Source of the DNA: Nitrospira sp.
GTDB taxonomy: Bacteria; Nitrospirota; Nitrospiria; Nitrospirales; Nitrospiraceae
Reading direction: 5' to 3'
Length of the DNA stretch: 64,000 nucleotides
Assembly (NCBI GenBank): GCA_022842445.1
Contig: JALHPO010000002.1
Span: 434,001-498,000, forward strand
A program made the translations under genes and the position numbers. Position 1 is the first letter of the stretch; each line of letters begins with the position of its first letter. Below, one piece after another: positions 8,617 to 17,667 of the stretch. The notes under the pieces are model-generated. The model was not told where the DNA came from. It was given only the letters and a program-made list of their open reading frames with translations, and made no database searches.

Positions 8617-9282
8617 ATGCAGATCGCTTATCGTGGATTGATCGTCACGGCACTGGGCCTCTCGCTGGGATTCGCCGGATGCGCGGGCATGGGCGATTCT
8701 ACCGGAATGGGCTACACATACAAAAATCTCGCTGTTGCCGGCGGCAGCGCCGTCGCAGGTGAAGGGAATACCGTCCTCTTCAAAGGCAGCCCGCTCGGAT
8801 TGTCCGGCTCCGGAATTAAGACCGGTGACGCTCTGCGGGACGTCAAGGTGGCGCAGACCGACCTCGCACTGGTGAACATTGCCCAGACGAAGGGATCCGG
8901 AAAGGTGCGTATCATCAGCGTCGTCCCCTCGCTCGACACTCCGGTGTGTGAACAACAGACCCATTATCTCAGCGAACGGAACAAGGGACTCGACAAGATG
9001 GTCGAACTCATTACCGTGAGTGTCGATACCCCCTTCGCCCAGAAGCGGTTCGCCACGGAAGCAAAGATCGACAACGTCACGTTCCTCTCCGACTATCGAG
9101 GCGGCGAGTTTGGCAAGACCTATGGACTGTTCTTGGGTGGCCCGCACATTCTGGCGAGAGCCATTCTCGTTGTCGATTCGACGAACACCGTCCGTTATCT
9201 TCAAGTGACCCCTGAACTGACACAACTTCCGGACATGGAAGAAGCGTTCCGATTCGCCCGCTCGCTGATTACGGCAAGTTAA
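8617..9282 (+). CDS. tpx: Tpx-family thiol peroxidase with lipoprotein signal, resolving Cys absent
   Basis: The ATG at 8617 follows AAAGGAGA. The N-terminus is a lipoprotein signal (GLSLGFAGC, Cys22), unusual because Tpx is normally cytoplasmic or simply periplasmic. The peroxidatic site SVVPSLDTPVCEQQT (Cys111) is canonical and the later FLSDYRGGEFGKTYG region matches the family. The position of the resolving cysteine (Cys95 in E. coli Tpx, in PFAQ-RFC) is Ala146 here, in PFAQKRFATEA. Only Cys22 and Cys111 remain, so it should work as a one-Cys peroxidase needing an external thiol. It would reduce hydroperoxides in the periplasm. Confidence 0.85.
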   Translation: MQIAYRGLIVTALGLSLGFAGCAGMGDSTGMGYTYKNLAVAGGSAVAGEGNTVLFKGSPLGLSGSGIKTGDALRDVKVAQTDLALVNIAQTKGSGKVRIISVVPSLDTPVCEQQTHYLSERNKGLDKMVELITVSVDTPFAQKRFATEAKIDNVTFLSDYRGGEFGKTYGLFLGGPHILARAILVVDSTNTVRYLQVTPELTQLPDMEEAFRFARSLITAS

Positions 9283-9300
9283 CTTGCACAAGGGTCCGGT

Positions 9301-9360
9301 AGAGGTTAAGGTTACGGATGCATGGCACCACGCACCTGTCACCTTGACCTCAACCTTAGC
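9301..9360. repeat. Imperfect inverted short-word repeat (GAGGTTAAGGT words)
   Basis: The left arm AGAGGTTAAGGTTA is partly complementary to the right arm, CACCTTGACCTCAACCTTAG. It lies between tpx and sthA and could form a stem-loop in the intergenic RNA. Confidence 0.6.
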
Positions 9361-9380
9361 CTAATGCTCTTCCATACCCA

Positions 9381-10796
9381 ATGGCCCACTACGACCTGCT
9401 CGTGATCGGAACCGGCCCGGCCGGCCAAAAGGCCGCCGTGCAGGCGGCCAAACTCGGCAAGAAAGTAGGCTTGATCGAGCGGAAGGAAGTCGTCGGAGGC
9501 GTCTGCATCAACACCGGCACTATTCCGAGTAAAGCCCTCCGCGAAGCGGCGCTCTTTTTTTCCGGAATTCCACAGCGCAGCATTTACGGTACCCCGCACC
9601 AGATCAAGAGCTCGATTACGATCGAGCAACTCACGTTCCACGCCAATCACGTCATCAAGAACGAGATCCAGGTCGTCCGTGCCCAGATGGCCCGCAACCG
9701 GATCGACATGATTTTCGGGTCAGCCAGTTTTTTTGACCCGCATAGCCTCCGCATCCAACATCGAAGCGGCTCGATCGAACAGCATACGGCGGATTTCATC
9801 GTCATCGCCGTCGGCACAGAGCCAAGCCGGCCGGCCGATATCCCGTTCGACAACATCTCCGTCATCGATACGGACGAGCTCCTGACCCTTAAACGCATTC
9901 CCACCTCTATCGTCATCGTCGGGGGCGGAGTCATCGGAACAGAATACGCCTCCATCCTCGCAGCGCTGGGAGTGCCGGTCACCCTCATCGAGAAACGTTC
10001 TCGCCTGCTGGAATTTGCCGATGCCGAGATCATCGACATGCTCCAGCAACAGATGAAAGCGCTCGGAGTGACCCTCTATTACGATGAGGAAGTCCTTGCG
10101 ATCAAGAGAGAGCCCGACAATTCGATTGAGGTCTGTTTGCGACGCGCCAAGCCGATCCGGGCTTCCACGCTGATGTATGCCATCGGGAGGGTGGGCGCAA
10201 CCAAAGCGCTCAACCTGGGGGCTGCCGGGTTGAAACCGGACGGTCGAGGCCGCATAGCGGTAAACACGCACTTCCAGACAGCCGTTCCACATATCTATGC
10301 GGCTGGTGACGTCATCGGCTTCCCGGCCCTGGCGTCGACCTCGATGCAACAGGGCCGCCACGCGGCCTGCCATGCCTTCGGCCATCCTGACCGTACCGAT
10401 AATTCCTTATTACCCTACGGCATCTACTCTATTCCGCAAATCTCCATGGTGGGCCGGAACGAGGAAGAACTCACGCAGGCCCAAATTCCCTATGCCGTGG
10501 GCATCGCCCGCTATAAAGAAATCGCCCGTGGGCTGCTGATGGGCGATGAAACCGGTATGCTCAAGCTATTATTCAATCAACATACCCACGAGTTGCTCGG
10601 TGTCCATGCCATCGGAGAGGGTGCGACGGAGATGATCCACATCGGCCAGGCTGTCATGGCCTATCACGGCCGCATCGATTACTTCATCGACACGGTGTTC
10701 AATTACCCAACCCTGGCAGAATGTTATAAAGTCGCCGCACTGGACGGCATCAATCGCTTGCCGAGGCCCTGGCTGCCGCCAGCCCACAAGATGTGA
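9381..10796 (+). CDS. sthA: Si-specific NAD(P)+ transhydrogenase (soluble)
   Basis: The 471-residue flavoprotein has an N-terminal FAD-binding Rossmann motif (DLLVIGTGPAGQKAAVQAAK), the segment GGVCINTGTIPSKALREAA, a second nucleotide-binding motif IVIVGGGVIGTEYASILAAL, the HIYAAGDVIGFPALASTSM FAD motif and a C-terminal dimerisation domain (GEGATEMIHIGQAVMAYHG). The redox-active CxxxxC of dihydrolipoamide dehydrogenase is reduced to one cysteine, as in SthA. It would equilibrate NADH and NADPH in the cytoplasm. A lipoamide dehydrogenase is excluded by the missing second Cys and the altered C-terminal His-Glu region. Confidence 0.85.
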   Translation: MAHYDLLVIGTGPAGQKAAVQAAKLGKKVGLIERKEVVGGVCINTGTIPSKALREAALFFSGIPQRSIYGTPHQIKSSITIEQLTFHANHVIKNEIQVVRAQMARNRIDMIFGSASFFDPHSLRIQHRSGSIEQHTADFIVIAVGTEPSRPADIPFDNISVIDTDELLTLKRIPTSIVIVGGGVIGTEYASILAALGVPVTLIEKRSRLLEFADAEIIDMLQQQMKALGVTLYYDEEVLAIKREPDNSIEVCLRRAKPIRASTLMYAIGRVGATKALNLGAAGLKPDGRGRIAVNTHFQTAVPHIYAAGDVIGFPALASTSMQQGRHAACHAFGHPDRTDNSLLPYGIYSIPQISMVGRNEEELTQAQIPYAVGIARYKEIARGLLMGDETGMLKLLFNQHTHELLGVHAIGEGATEMIHIGQAVMAYHGRIDYFIDTVFNYPTLAECYKVAALDGINRLPRPWLPPAHKM

Positions 10797-10814
10797 CGCG
10801 TATCTCGTTGAGGA

Positions 10815-10911
10815 AAAGAGCTGATAGCTGATGGCGTATAGCACATGATCGGATGAATCTTCGATTTGCTGTCCGGTCCCATGCCATATGCCATCCGCTA
10901 TAGGCTCTTTC
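10815..10911. repeat. Hairpin-forming AGCTGATGGCGTATAGCA repeat, copy 1
   Basis: The left arm AAGAGCTGATAGCTGATGGC with GTATAGCAC is nearly complementary over about 30 bases to the right arm CATGCCATATGCCATCCGCT with ATAGGCTCTT, around a loop of about 35 bases. Closely related arms occur at 15012-15120 and 29684-29875. It occupies most of the sthA-tenA gap. Confidence 0.75.
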
Positions 10912-10956
10912 GACCGATCGGGTTTCGCGTACGACACATTCACAGAGGATCCACCC

Positions 10957-11625
10957 ATGTCTTTCTCACAACACCTGAGACAACTTGCAAAGCCCATCTG
11001 GGATGCCCAACTGAACCACCCATTTGTTGTCGCACTCGGCAACGGCACCCTGCCTGAACACACATTCAAGTATTACATCTTGCAAGACGCCAGATTTCTC
11101 GGCGATCTCTCACGTGTCTTCGCCGCAGGCGCCATGAAAGCACCGGACTCCGGGAGCGCTCTGCGCCTTGCCAAACTGGCGGAAGACACCATCGTGGTCG
11201 AACGCAGCCTGCATGAGAATTACGGGAACCGCTGGAAGCTGACGGCCAACCAGATGTCGTCCGTGCCGATGGCTCCCACAAACTACGCCTACACGAGACA
11301 CATGCTCTCCGTGGCACAAAACGGATCGGCGGCGGAGATTCTCGTCGTCGCCCTCCCCTGCGCCTGGATCTACTGCGTCGTGGGGCAATACTTGTTAAGA
11401 AAGGGCCCGCCACCCAAGAATCATCCCTACCGCGATTGGCTCATGCTCTATGCCTCGCCGGAGTTTGCCGAAGTGCAGCGATGGATGCGAAAGAAGGTCG
11501 ATCAGTGGGCCAAAACCGCCGGCACAGACGAAAAGCGGCGCATGGAAGAATCCTTTGTCATCAGCTCACGCTATGAATGGATGTTTTGGGACATGGCGTG
11601 GAAGGAAGAACAATGGCCGGTGTGA
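10957..11625 (+). CDS. tenA: TenA-family aminopyrimidine aminohydrolase (thiaminase II)
   Basis: The start at 10957 follows AGAGGA. The 222-residue all-helical protein matches TenA: LRQLAKPIWDAQLNHPFV, KYYILQDARFLGDLSRV, the active-site cysteine in VVALPCAWIYCVVGQYL and a C-terminal SSRYEWMFWDMAWKEEQWP with the acidic catalytic position. TenA hydrolyses damaged thiamine pyrimidines for salvage into hydroxymethylpyrimidine. No other thiamine gene and no TPP riboswitch-like sequence is seen nearby; the upstream gap is mainly a hairpin repeat. Confidence 0.88.
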   Translation: MSFSQHLRQLAKPIWDAQLNHPFVVALGNGTLPEHTFKYYILQDARFLGDLSRVFAAGAMKAPDSGSALRLAKLAEDTIVVERSLHENYGNRWKLTANQMSSVPMAPTNYAYTRHMLSVAQNGSAAEILVVALPCAWIYCVVGQYLLRKGPPPKNHPYRDWLMLYASPEFAEVQRWMRKKVDQWAKTAGTDEKRRMEESFVISSRYEWMFWDMAWKEEQWPV

Positions 11626-11717
11626 CTCGATAGGTTCTGTCATCGAGCAACCCATTCGTGCTCACTTCACCCATCCAGGTGTCGGCCCCACCACAAATGG
11701 ATGTACCAGCTGACAAC

Positions 11718-12434
11718 CTACCGTAGAACGGTCCCGAAGGCGGCGAAGAGTTGGCCGGTCAGATACCGGGTGGCTTGATGATCGCCCGATCCCTTCCGGC
11801 GCATGTAATCGTTGAGAACGCGCCCGTCGGCGGTCTTGTGCATGTCCGGCCGACGTAGATTCATCCGATAGCGTTCCACTCCCGCCGACACCCAGCTCAC
11901 AAAGATCACCGTCCCGTCGCGTTCCACCTTCTCCACCACGCCCACGTGCGTGAGCGGATCGTTGGGCAAGCCGTCGCGATTGAAATCCCAGGTGTTGTGA
12001 AAAAACACGACATCCCCCGGATGAACGGTCGGGCCATAGTGAATCCGCCCATGCTCTACGACATGGGTGAAGATGCGTCCGACGCCGTTGCCGCCGTCCA
12101 GTTCGCCCAGTCCATCGTACAAGTCGACACGTTGCACGGCATACAGGCCCCGGACGAGGCCCGAACAATCCGGAGTATAGTGCCGCCCCCCCACTTCGAT
12201 ACGATTCCGACCGAGCAGTCCGACGGCTGTTTGTACCAATGCCTCTTGCCTCGGTATCCCCTTGGCCATGGCACAGCAGATCTCTCCGCGCGTTCCCGTC
12301 GTAGGTACCATCGCATTGATTCCATTCTGTGCCGGTTGATGCCCTATCGTGGCGCAACCTGTTAGAGCAACTGCGACGAACATATTCAGAAGAAAGATTG
12401 CGGGGGAGCGGGGATGGCAGACGGAATCCATCAT
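11718..12434 (-). CDS. NlpC/P60-like (CHAP-like) lipoprotein
   Basis: The 238-residue product has a lipoprotein signal (LLNMFVAVALTGCATIGHQ). The catalytic-type motif is GGRHYTPDCSGLVRGLY, where the Cys precedes SG as in NlpC/P60 and CHAP hydrolases. A His follows in PLTHVGVVEKVERDG after HPGDVVFFHN, completing a plausible Cys-His pair. It is probably a cell-wall or envelope peptidase anchored to the outer membrane. The C-terminal 50 residues are basic and less conserved-looking. It is convergent with tenA and lies downstream of tex on the same strand. Confidence 0.8.
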   Translation of the reverse strand: MMDSVCHPRSPAIFLLNMFVAVALTGCATIGHQPAQNGINAMVPTTGTRGEICCAMAKGIPRQEALVQTAVGLLGRNRIEVGGRHYTPDCSGLVRGLYAVQRVDLYDGLGELDGGNGVGRIFTHVVEHGRIHYGPTVHPGDVVFFHNTWDFNRDGLPNDPLTHVGVVEKVERDGTVIFVSWVSAGVERYRMNLRRPDMHKTADGRVLNDYMRRKGSGDHQATRYLTGQLFAAFGTVLR

Positions 12435-12513
12435 GGGTCAGTATAGCGTCTTGCTGCTCTGAGGCAACAGCGGGGAAGGTTCCAGCCCAATACCGATCCG
12501 CCGTGGATCTTCT

Positions 12514-14916
12514 TTATGACTTTTGTCTGGCCTTCGCCAACGCCATCGCCATCGCGCCGATCGGCTGAGGGGCTCGCGACGCCGCCTGGCTGGATACCGA
12601 CTGCCCACGCCCGCGTGAGTCTCTGGCTGCCTCGCTCCCGGACTGGATTGGAGCAGCCGGACGGCCGGCTGCATCATCGATCCGCATCGTCAGTGAAATG
12701 CGCTGGCGCTTGAGATCCACATCGAGCACCTTCACCTTGACGATCTGCCCTGGCTTGACCACTTCGTGCGGATCTTTCACAAACTTATTCGCCAGCGCCG
12801 ACACGTGGACAAGTCCGTCCTGATGGACGCCGATATCGACGAAGGCGCCGAACGCCGCCACATTCGTCACCACTCCCTCTAACACCATGCCGGGCTGTAA
12901 ATCACTCAGAGATTCAACTCCCTCCCGGAAGGTCGCCGTCTTGAATTCAGGACGCGGGTCGCGGCCCGGCTTTTCGAGCTCGGCGAAAATATCCCGCACC
13001 GTCGGCACCCCGAACTTCTCATCGGTAAAGTCGCCCGGCGACAGCCCTTTCAAACCAGCCGGCTGCCGCATCACCTCGGCAATCCCGGTCCCTAGCCGCA
13101 TCAGAATGCGTTCGACCACCGGATAAGCCTCCGGATGAACGGCAGACCGATCCAAGGGATTATCCCCGTCGGGAATGCGCAAAAACCCCGCCGCCAGCTC
13201 GAAGGTTTTCTCACCAAGGCGCGGCACATTCCGGATCGCCATCCGGTTTGGAAAGGGCCCGTTCGCATCCCGATAGTCCACAATATTCTTGGCCAACGCC
13301 TTGTTCAAACCCGACACCCGTTCCAACAAGGGCGCCGAGGCAGTATTCACGTTCACGCCGACGGCATTCACACAATCTTCGACCGTGGCATCAAGCGACC
13401 GCGCCAAGGCTCGCTGGTTCACGTCATGCTGATATTGGCCCACGCCGATCGCCTTCGGCTCGATCTTGACCAGCTCGGCCAGCGGGTCCTGCAATCGTCT
13501 GGCAATGGAGACCGCGCCGCGGATACTCACATCCAACTGTGGAAATTCCGCCGCGGCAAGTGCCGAGGCCGAATAGACCGACGCGCCTGCTTCGCTGACC
13601 ACAATTTTGGCAATCTTCTGTTCGGGCTTGTGAGCCGTGACCAGCTTGATGACCTCAACCGCCAACTTGTCCGTCTCACGGCTCGCCGTTCCGTTGCCGA
13701 TCGAAATCAATTCCACGCCGTGTTGAATGACAAGCCGTACCAGCGTTTCCAACGAGCCCTGCCAGTCGTTGCGCGGCTGGTGCGGGTAGATCGTCGCCGT
13801 GTCCAACAATTTTCCGGTCGCATCGACCACCGCCACTTTGCAGCCGGTGCGAATGCCGGGATCCAGGCCGAGCACGGCCTTAGGGCCGGCCGGCGCCGCC
13901 AATAACAGCTCATGAAGGTTGCGGGCAAAAATCTTGATCGCTTCGGCTTCGGCTGCTTCACGTAATTGCACCAGTAATTCGACACTGAGCTGCGGATGGA
14001 TCTTCACGCGCCACGTCCAGTCGCACACCGCAGCCAGCCACTTGTCGGCCGGCCGGCCTCGGTCTTGAATGCCCGCGTGAGCCGCAATCATCGACGCACA
14101 GGGATGCGGGACGACCGCGTCGAGCGTTGCTCCCAAGCCCAGTTCCAGCTTCAAGACACCGAGCGTACGGCCCCGGAAAAGCGCGAGCGCCCGATGCGAC
14201 GGGATGGTCTTGATCGTCTCTGCATAGGCATAGTAATCCCGAAACTTTTCTTCCTCAGCCTGCTCCTTGTCTTTCATCACCGTCGAGGTCAACACCCCCT
14301 GCTCCCACAGCCGCGTCCGCAGCGCAGCCAGCAGGTCGGCCGTTTCGGCAAACCGCTCCATGAGAATGTCGCGGGCTCCTTCCAACGCCGTTTTGGCATC
14401 GGGCACATTGATCGCTTCGATCCCTTCGGCGGCAGGGACCACACGAATATATTTGAGCGCCTCTTGCTCAGGATTCACGGTTGGATCGGCCAGAAGGCCA
14501 TCGGCCAAGGGCTCCAGCCCTGCCTCGCGCGCAATCTGGGCGCGAGTCCGGCGCTTGGGTTTGAAGGGCAGATACAAATCTTCCACGGCTTGCTTCGTCG
14601 CCGCCGCCTCAATGCCGGCACGCAAGACATCGGTCAACTTCCCCTGTTCTTCGATCGATGCCAATACTGCGGCACGCCGCGCTTCCAACTCACGCAGATA
14701 GAGCAGGCGCTCTTCCAGGGTGCGCAACTGCGTATCGTCCAGATTGCCGGTCGCCTCCTTGCGATAACGCGCGATGAACGGTACGGTCGAGCCCTCGTCG
14801 AGCAACGCCACCGCTGCCGCGACCTGATGGGCCCCGGCGCCGAGTTCCTTGGCGATGAGGGAAACAATTTTGAGCTGAGCCGCGTCGGAGAGAGTCGGAG
14901 TCGTTGGAGCTGTCAT
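12514..14916 (-). CDS. tex: Tex-family RNA-binding transcription accessory protein
   Basis: The 800-residue protein matches Tex end to end. It has the N-terminal helix-turn-helix-like region ([19 protein letters not shown]), the [20 protein letters not shown] segment, the YqgF/RNase H-like domain beginning [21 protein letters not shown], a helix-hairpin-helix region ([19 protein letters not shown]), and a C-terminal S1 RNA-binding domain ([20 protein letters not shown] with [14 protein letters not shown]). It is likely to bind RNA and influence transcription. The last 55 residues are low-complexity Ala/Arg/Gln. Length is normal for the family. Confidence 0.95.
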   Translation of the reverse strand: MTAPTTPTLSDAAQLKIVSLIAKELGAGAHQVAAAVALLDEGSTVPFIARYRKEATGNLDDTQLRTLEERLLYLRELEARRAAVLASIEEQGKLTDVLRAGIEAAATKQAVEDLYLPFKPKRRTRAQIAREAGLEPLADGLLADPTVNPEQEALKYIRVVPAAEGIEAINVPDAKTALEGARDILMERFAETADLLAALRTRLWEQGVLTSTVMKDKEQAEEEKFRDYYAYAETIKTIPSHRALALFRGRTLGVLKLELGLGATLDAVVPHPCASMIAAHAGIQDRGRPADKWLAAVCDWTWRVKIHPQLSVELLVQLREAAEAEAIKIFARNLHELLLAAPAGPKAVLGLDPGIRTGCKVAVVDATGKLLDTATIYPHQPRNDWQGSLETLVRLVIQHGVELISIGNGTASRETDKLAVEVIKLVTAHKPEQKIAKIVVSEAGASVYSASALAAAEFPQLDVSIRGAVSIARRLQDPLAELVKIEPKAIGVGQYQHDVNQRALARSLDATVEDCVNAVGVNVNTASAPLLERVSGLNKALAKNIVDYRDANGPFPNRMAIRNVPRLGEKTFELAAGFLRIPDGDNPLDRSAVHPEAYPVVERILMRLGTGIAEVMRQPAGLKGLSPGDFTDEKFGVPTVRDIFAELEKPGRDPRPEFKTATFREGVESLSDLQPGMVLEGVVTNVAAFGAFVDIGVHQDGLVHVSALANKFVKDPHEVVKPGQIVKVKVLDVDLKRQRISLTMRIDDAAGRPAAPIQSGSEAARDSRGRGQSVSSQAASRAPQPIGAMAMALAKARQKS

Positions 14917-15011
14917 CTGTAGATCATTAGTTCCTATGGCTTAAACGCTGGTTCCTCGTGAAGCCCGCTTCGCCGACAATGCGAGGCGAGCGTATCCCAT
15001 TGAGAGGCAGA

Positions 15012-15120
15012 AATAATAGCTGATGGCGTATGGCACGGAATTCAATCATAGCATTGACTCGCTCTGTTCCCATTCCAGTCCTACACTATCAGCCATCGGC
15101 CATTCGCCATCGGCTCTTTA
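15012..15120. repeat. Hairpin-forming AGCTGATGGCGTATGGCA repeat, copy 2
   Basis: The left arm AATAGCTGATGGCGTATGGC is complementary, with mismatches, to the right arm ATCAGCCATCGGCCATTCGC with CATCGGCTCTT. The arms lie about 45 bases apart in the tex-fumC gap. Same family as the loci at 10815 and 29684. Nothing else is seen in the 246-base gap 14917-15162. Confidence 0.75.
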
Positions 15121-15162
15121 GGCCGAACGACGCTTCACGAGATACGAGCGACGAAGTACGGC

Positions 15163-16602
15163 CTAGCCCCCCGCGCTTCCGACCGGCCCGCCCGGTTCGG
15201 TCATGCGCCAGGGGTCAAGGAGTTCGGCGAGCTTCTTGTCCGGCAGGACTTTTTGTTCCTTGGCCACTTGCCGGACGGTCTTCCCTGATTTATAGGCATC
15301 CTTGGCCAGTTTTGCTGCTGCTTCGTAGCCGATCGCCGGCGCCAGGGCCGTGCACATGGCGAGGCTTTCTTCGATCAAGCTCCTGCAGCGTTCTTCGTTG
15401 GCTTTGATGCCTTCGATGCACTTCGCCGAAAAGTTGTTGGAGGCGGCCGCGAGCAATTCAATCGACTGCAGAAGATTGTAGGCCATCACCGGCATCATAA
15501 CGATCAGTTCAAAGTTGGCCGCCTGCCCGCCGATTGTCACAGTCACGTCGTTGCCGATCACCTGCGCGCAGACCATCGTGACCGACTCGGCAATGACGGG
15601 ATTGACCTTCCCCGGCATGATCGAGGAGCCGGGCTGGGTTTCAGGCAGATTGATTTCTCCCAATCCGCAGCGTGGTCCAGAGCCGAGCCAGCGAATATCG
15701 TTGGCGATCTTCATCAAGCTCACGGCGATCGTCCGCAACTCGCCGCTCGCTTCGACCAGGGAATCCTGCGCCGATTGCGCTTCGAAATGATTCTTGGCTT
15801 CCTTGAATGAACAGCCGGTTTCTTTCGAAATGACGGCCATGACTTTTTTCGAGAATTGCGGATGACAGTTCAAACCTGTACCGACCGCAGTCCCGCCGAG
15901 CGCCACTTCACTCAGCGCCTCTTGCGCCCGCTTCACCCGCTGGATGCCGAGCTCGATCTGGCGGGCATAGCCGCCGAATTCCTGCCCCAACCGCACAGGC
16001 GTGGCGTCCTGTAAATGGGTGCGGCCGATCTTCACGATCTTGTCGAACTCTTTGGCCTTCCGATCCAGCGCCTTGCGCAGGCGAGTCAGCGCCGGCAGGA
16101 GCTGCTGCTGCATCAGCTCCGACGCGGCAATATGAATGGCCGTCGGAATCACGTCGTTGCTGGATTGGCCGAGATTCACATGGTCGTTCGGATGCACCAG
16201 CTTGCTACCGCGCGCGCCGCCGAGGAGTTCGGTGGCACGATTCGAGATGACCTCATTGGTATTCATGTTTGTGGAGGTGCCGGAGCCGGTTTGAAAAATA
16301 TCGACTGGAAATTCGGCGTCAAGTTTGCCGTCCACAACCTCGGTGGCGGCTGCTCTGATCGCGTCGGCGGGTTTCTTGTCCAAGAGGCCCAGCGACTGGT
16401 TCACGCCGGCCGCCGCCCGTTTGATCATGCCCATCGCCCGGATAACCGAACGCGGCATGCGCAGCGGGCTGATCGGAAAATTCTCGATCGCGCGCGCCGT
16501 CTGCACGCCGTAATAGGCATCAGACGGAACGGCCAGCTCTCCCATCGTATCGCGTTCGATTCTGGTGGACCCCGTTGATGATCCGTTTCGATCTGTCTTC
16601 AT
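15163..16602 (-). CDS. fumC: Class II fumarate hydratase
   Basis: The start is set at 16602 (MKTDRNGSS) because GGGAG lies eight bases upstream; an ATG three codons earlier is less well placed. The 479-residue enzyme has the superfamily signature GSSIMPGKVNPV, the TGSGTSTNMNTNEVISNRA and HPNDHVNLGQSSNDVIPTA segments, and the GRTHLQDATPVRLGQE motif. It interconverts fumarate and malate in the TCA or reverse TCA cycle, without an iron-sulfur cluster. Aspartase shares the fold, but the overall motif set fits FumC better. The C-terminus (GGPVGSAGG) is unusually glycine-rich. Confidence 0.9.
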   Translation of the reverse strand: MKTDRNGSSTGSTRIERDTMGELAVPSDAYYGVQTARAIENFPISPLRMPRSVIRAMGMIKRAAAGVNQSLGLLDKKPADAIRAAATEVVDGKLDAEFPVDIFQTGSGTSTNMNTNEVISNRATELLGGARGSKLVHPNDHVNLGQSSNDVIPTAIHIAASELMQQQLLPALTRLRKALDRKAKEFDKIVKIGRTHLQDATPVRLGQEFGGYARQIELGIQRVKRAQEALSEVALGGTAVGTGLNCHPQFSKKVMAVISKETGCSFKEAKNHFEAQSAQDSLVEASGELRTIAVSLMKIANDIRWLGSGPRCGLGEINLPETQPGSSIMPGKVNPVIAESVTMVCAQVIGNDVTVTIGGQAANFELIVMMPVMAYNLLQSIELLAAASNNFSAKCIEGIKANEERCRSLIEESLAMCTALAPAIGYEAAAKLAKDAYKSGKTVRQVAKEQKVLPDKKLAELLDPWRMTEPGGPVGSAGG

Positions 16603-16686
16603 GTGCAACACTCCCTAATGAAGGTTCTTAACCACTGCGGGCGCCATGATAAACTCAGGCCCCCGGCTTGTACAAGAGCATGACAC

Positions 16687-16926
16687 ATGACCACGCCATC
16701 TCTAACCGTCGAGGCCTACGCGGGCTATAAAGGCGAGGAAACTCCCCGCGCCTTCACGATCGATGGAGTCCGTGTTTCTGTGAACGAGATTCTCGATCGC
16801 TGGTACACGGCAACGCACAGCTGCTTTCGCGTCCGCGCCGGCGACGGCACACGATACGTGTTGCGGTATCACCTCGACGATGGGGTATGGGAATTGGTGA
16901 TGCAAGAACGGAGTGTGCAGAAATAA
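16687..16926 (+). CDS. Hypothetical small protein (79 aa)
   Basis: The protein (MTTPSLTVEAYAGYKGEETP...) is soluble and beta-rich, with FTIDGVRVSVNEILDRWYT and a DGTRYVLRYHLDDGVWELVM tail. That resembles a compact one-domain protein of the kind often annotated as DUF in Nitrospirota and Deltaproteobacteria. It is followed at once by a bidirectional terminator, which supports it being a real transcribed gene. No function is proposed. Confidence 0.65.
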   Translation: MTTPSLTVEAYAGYKGEETPRAFTIDGVRVSVNEILDRWYTATHSCFRVRAGDGTRYVLRYHLDDGVWELVMQERSVQK

Positions 16927-16950
16927 AAGGCCCGCCGAATGGCGGGCCTT
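16927..16950. terminator. Bidirectional intrinsic terminator
   Basis: A perfect 10-base-pair stem, AAGGCCCGCC / GGCGGGCCTT, encloses a GAAT loop. It begins just after the stop codon at 16926. On the minus strand it is followed by TTTATTT, a good U-tract for hsp20 transcripts. Confidence 0.85.
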
Positions 16951-16978
16951 CGAGACTACCGAGGAAGCAGACGATTCG

Positions 16979-17428
16979 TTACCCCACTTTCACTTCGATC
17001 GCTTTCGGTTTCACCTTTTCACTCTTGGGGAGATGCAGGTTCAACACGCCGTCTTTATATTCGGCCTTGACCCCGCTCTCATCGACCGACTCTGGCAACG
17101 AAAAACTCCTCACGAAGCTTCCGTACGACCGTTCGACCCGGTGGTACTTCTTGCCCTTTTCCTCCTTCTCCTGACGTCGTTCTCCCGAGAGAGTCAGCAC
17201 ACCGTCCTCAACCGAGACTTTTACATCCTCTTTCTTCACCTCGGGCAATTCCGCCTTGATAAGATACTCACCCTCGTTTTCGCTGATATCGACGGTCGGC
17301 ACCCAGTCAGCAACGGTCAAGTGTTCCTTGCCCCCGTTGCGCAACGCAGGCCTTGCAAACGCGCGATTCAGGCGATCGGACATTTCCTCAAGCTCACGGA
17401 ACGGATCCCACCGTACGAGTGTCATCAT
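16979..17428 (-). CDS. Hsp20/alpha-crystallin small heat-shock protein
   Basis: The 149-residue protein opens MMTLVRWDPFRELEEMSDRL, a typical bacterial Hsp20 N-terminus. The alpha-crystallin domain runs from about residue 42 (WVPTVDISENEGEYLIKAEL) to the end, including the GVLTLSGERRQEKEE and YGSFVRSFSLPE motifs and the final GVLNLHLPK strand. It is an ATP-independent holdase for unfolding proteins. A strong GAAGGAGGT site precedes the start. It ends close to a bidirectional terminator and has its own likely promoter. Confidence 0.93.
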   Translation of the reverse strand: MMTLVRWDPFRELEEMSDRLNRAFARPALRNGGKEHLTVADWVPTVDISENEGEYLIKAELPEVKKEDVKVSVEDGVLTLSGERRQEKEEKGKKYHRVERSYGSFVRSFSLPESVDESGVKAEYKDGVLNLHLPKSEKVKPKAIEVKVG

Positions 17429-17502
17429 AGACCTCCTTCGTTGTCGCTATCGTTTTTGTGAGTGACTGTTACTGGCGCGGCGCCGACTCTCTGCTTGGGG
17501 GA

Positions 17503-17530
17503 AAGATAAATCGGGTGCTTGCGGAGTCAA
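17503..17530 (-). promoter_or_regulatory. Candidate promoter for hsp20
   Basis: On the minus strand TTGACT (17525-17530) and TATCTT (17503-17508) are separated by 16 bases, a fair sigma-70 match. The overlapping CCCTTGACT...CCCGATTTA also resembles a sigma-32 heat-shock promoter, but its spacer is shorter than usual. Either reading places transcription start about 70 bases upstream of hsp20. Confidence 0.45.
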
Positions 17531-17546
17531 GGGGGGCTTACAATCC

Positions 17547-17632
17547 ATGAAACGTCAAACGTGAAAGGTTTTGGGAGTACCACCCTCTAGAATTCCTCAT
17601 TTCACTTCTTACGTTTCACGTTTCACGATTTG
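17547..17632. repeat. Inverted ACGTTTCAC-word repeat
   Basis: The left arm ATGAAACGTCAAACGTGAAA pairs with the right arm TTACGTTTCACGTTTCACG across a loop of about 45 bases. Words of the same kind recur at 59385-59413 (inside cheA) and 60150-60258 (cheA-cheY gap). It lies between the hsp20 promoter and gltA; nothing else is seen in that gap. Confidence 0.7.
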
Positions 17633-17667
17633 CGAGAACGATGCAGACAGGCTTGTTCAGCATCCTG

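Noticed and set aside
9381..10796. Dihydrolipoamide dehydrogenase as identity of the flavoprotein
   Set aside because: The second redox cysteine of CxxxxC is missing and no 2-oxoacid dehydrogenase genes are adjacent; SthA fits better.
10797..10956. Possible TPP riboswitch upstream of tenA
   Set aside because: No thi-box motifs are present; the gap is explained by an imperfect hairpin repeat.
13135..14922. Long plus-strand reading frames opposite tex (about 256 and 308 codons)
   Set aside because: They are antisense to a clearly conserved Tex protein, are rich in Arg/Gln/His as expected of shadow frames in GC-rich DNA, and match no family.
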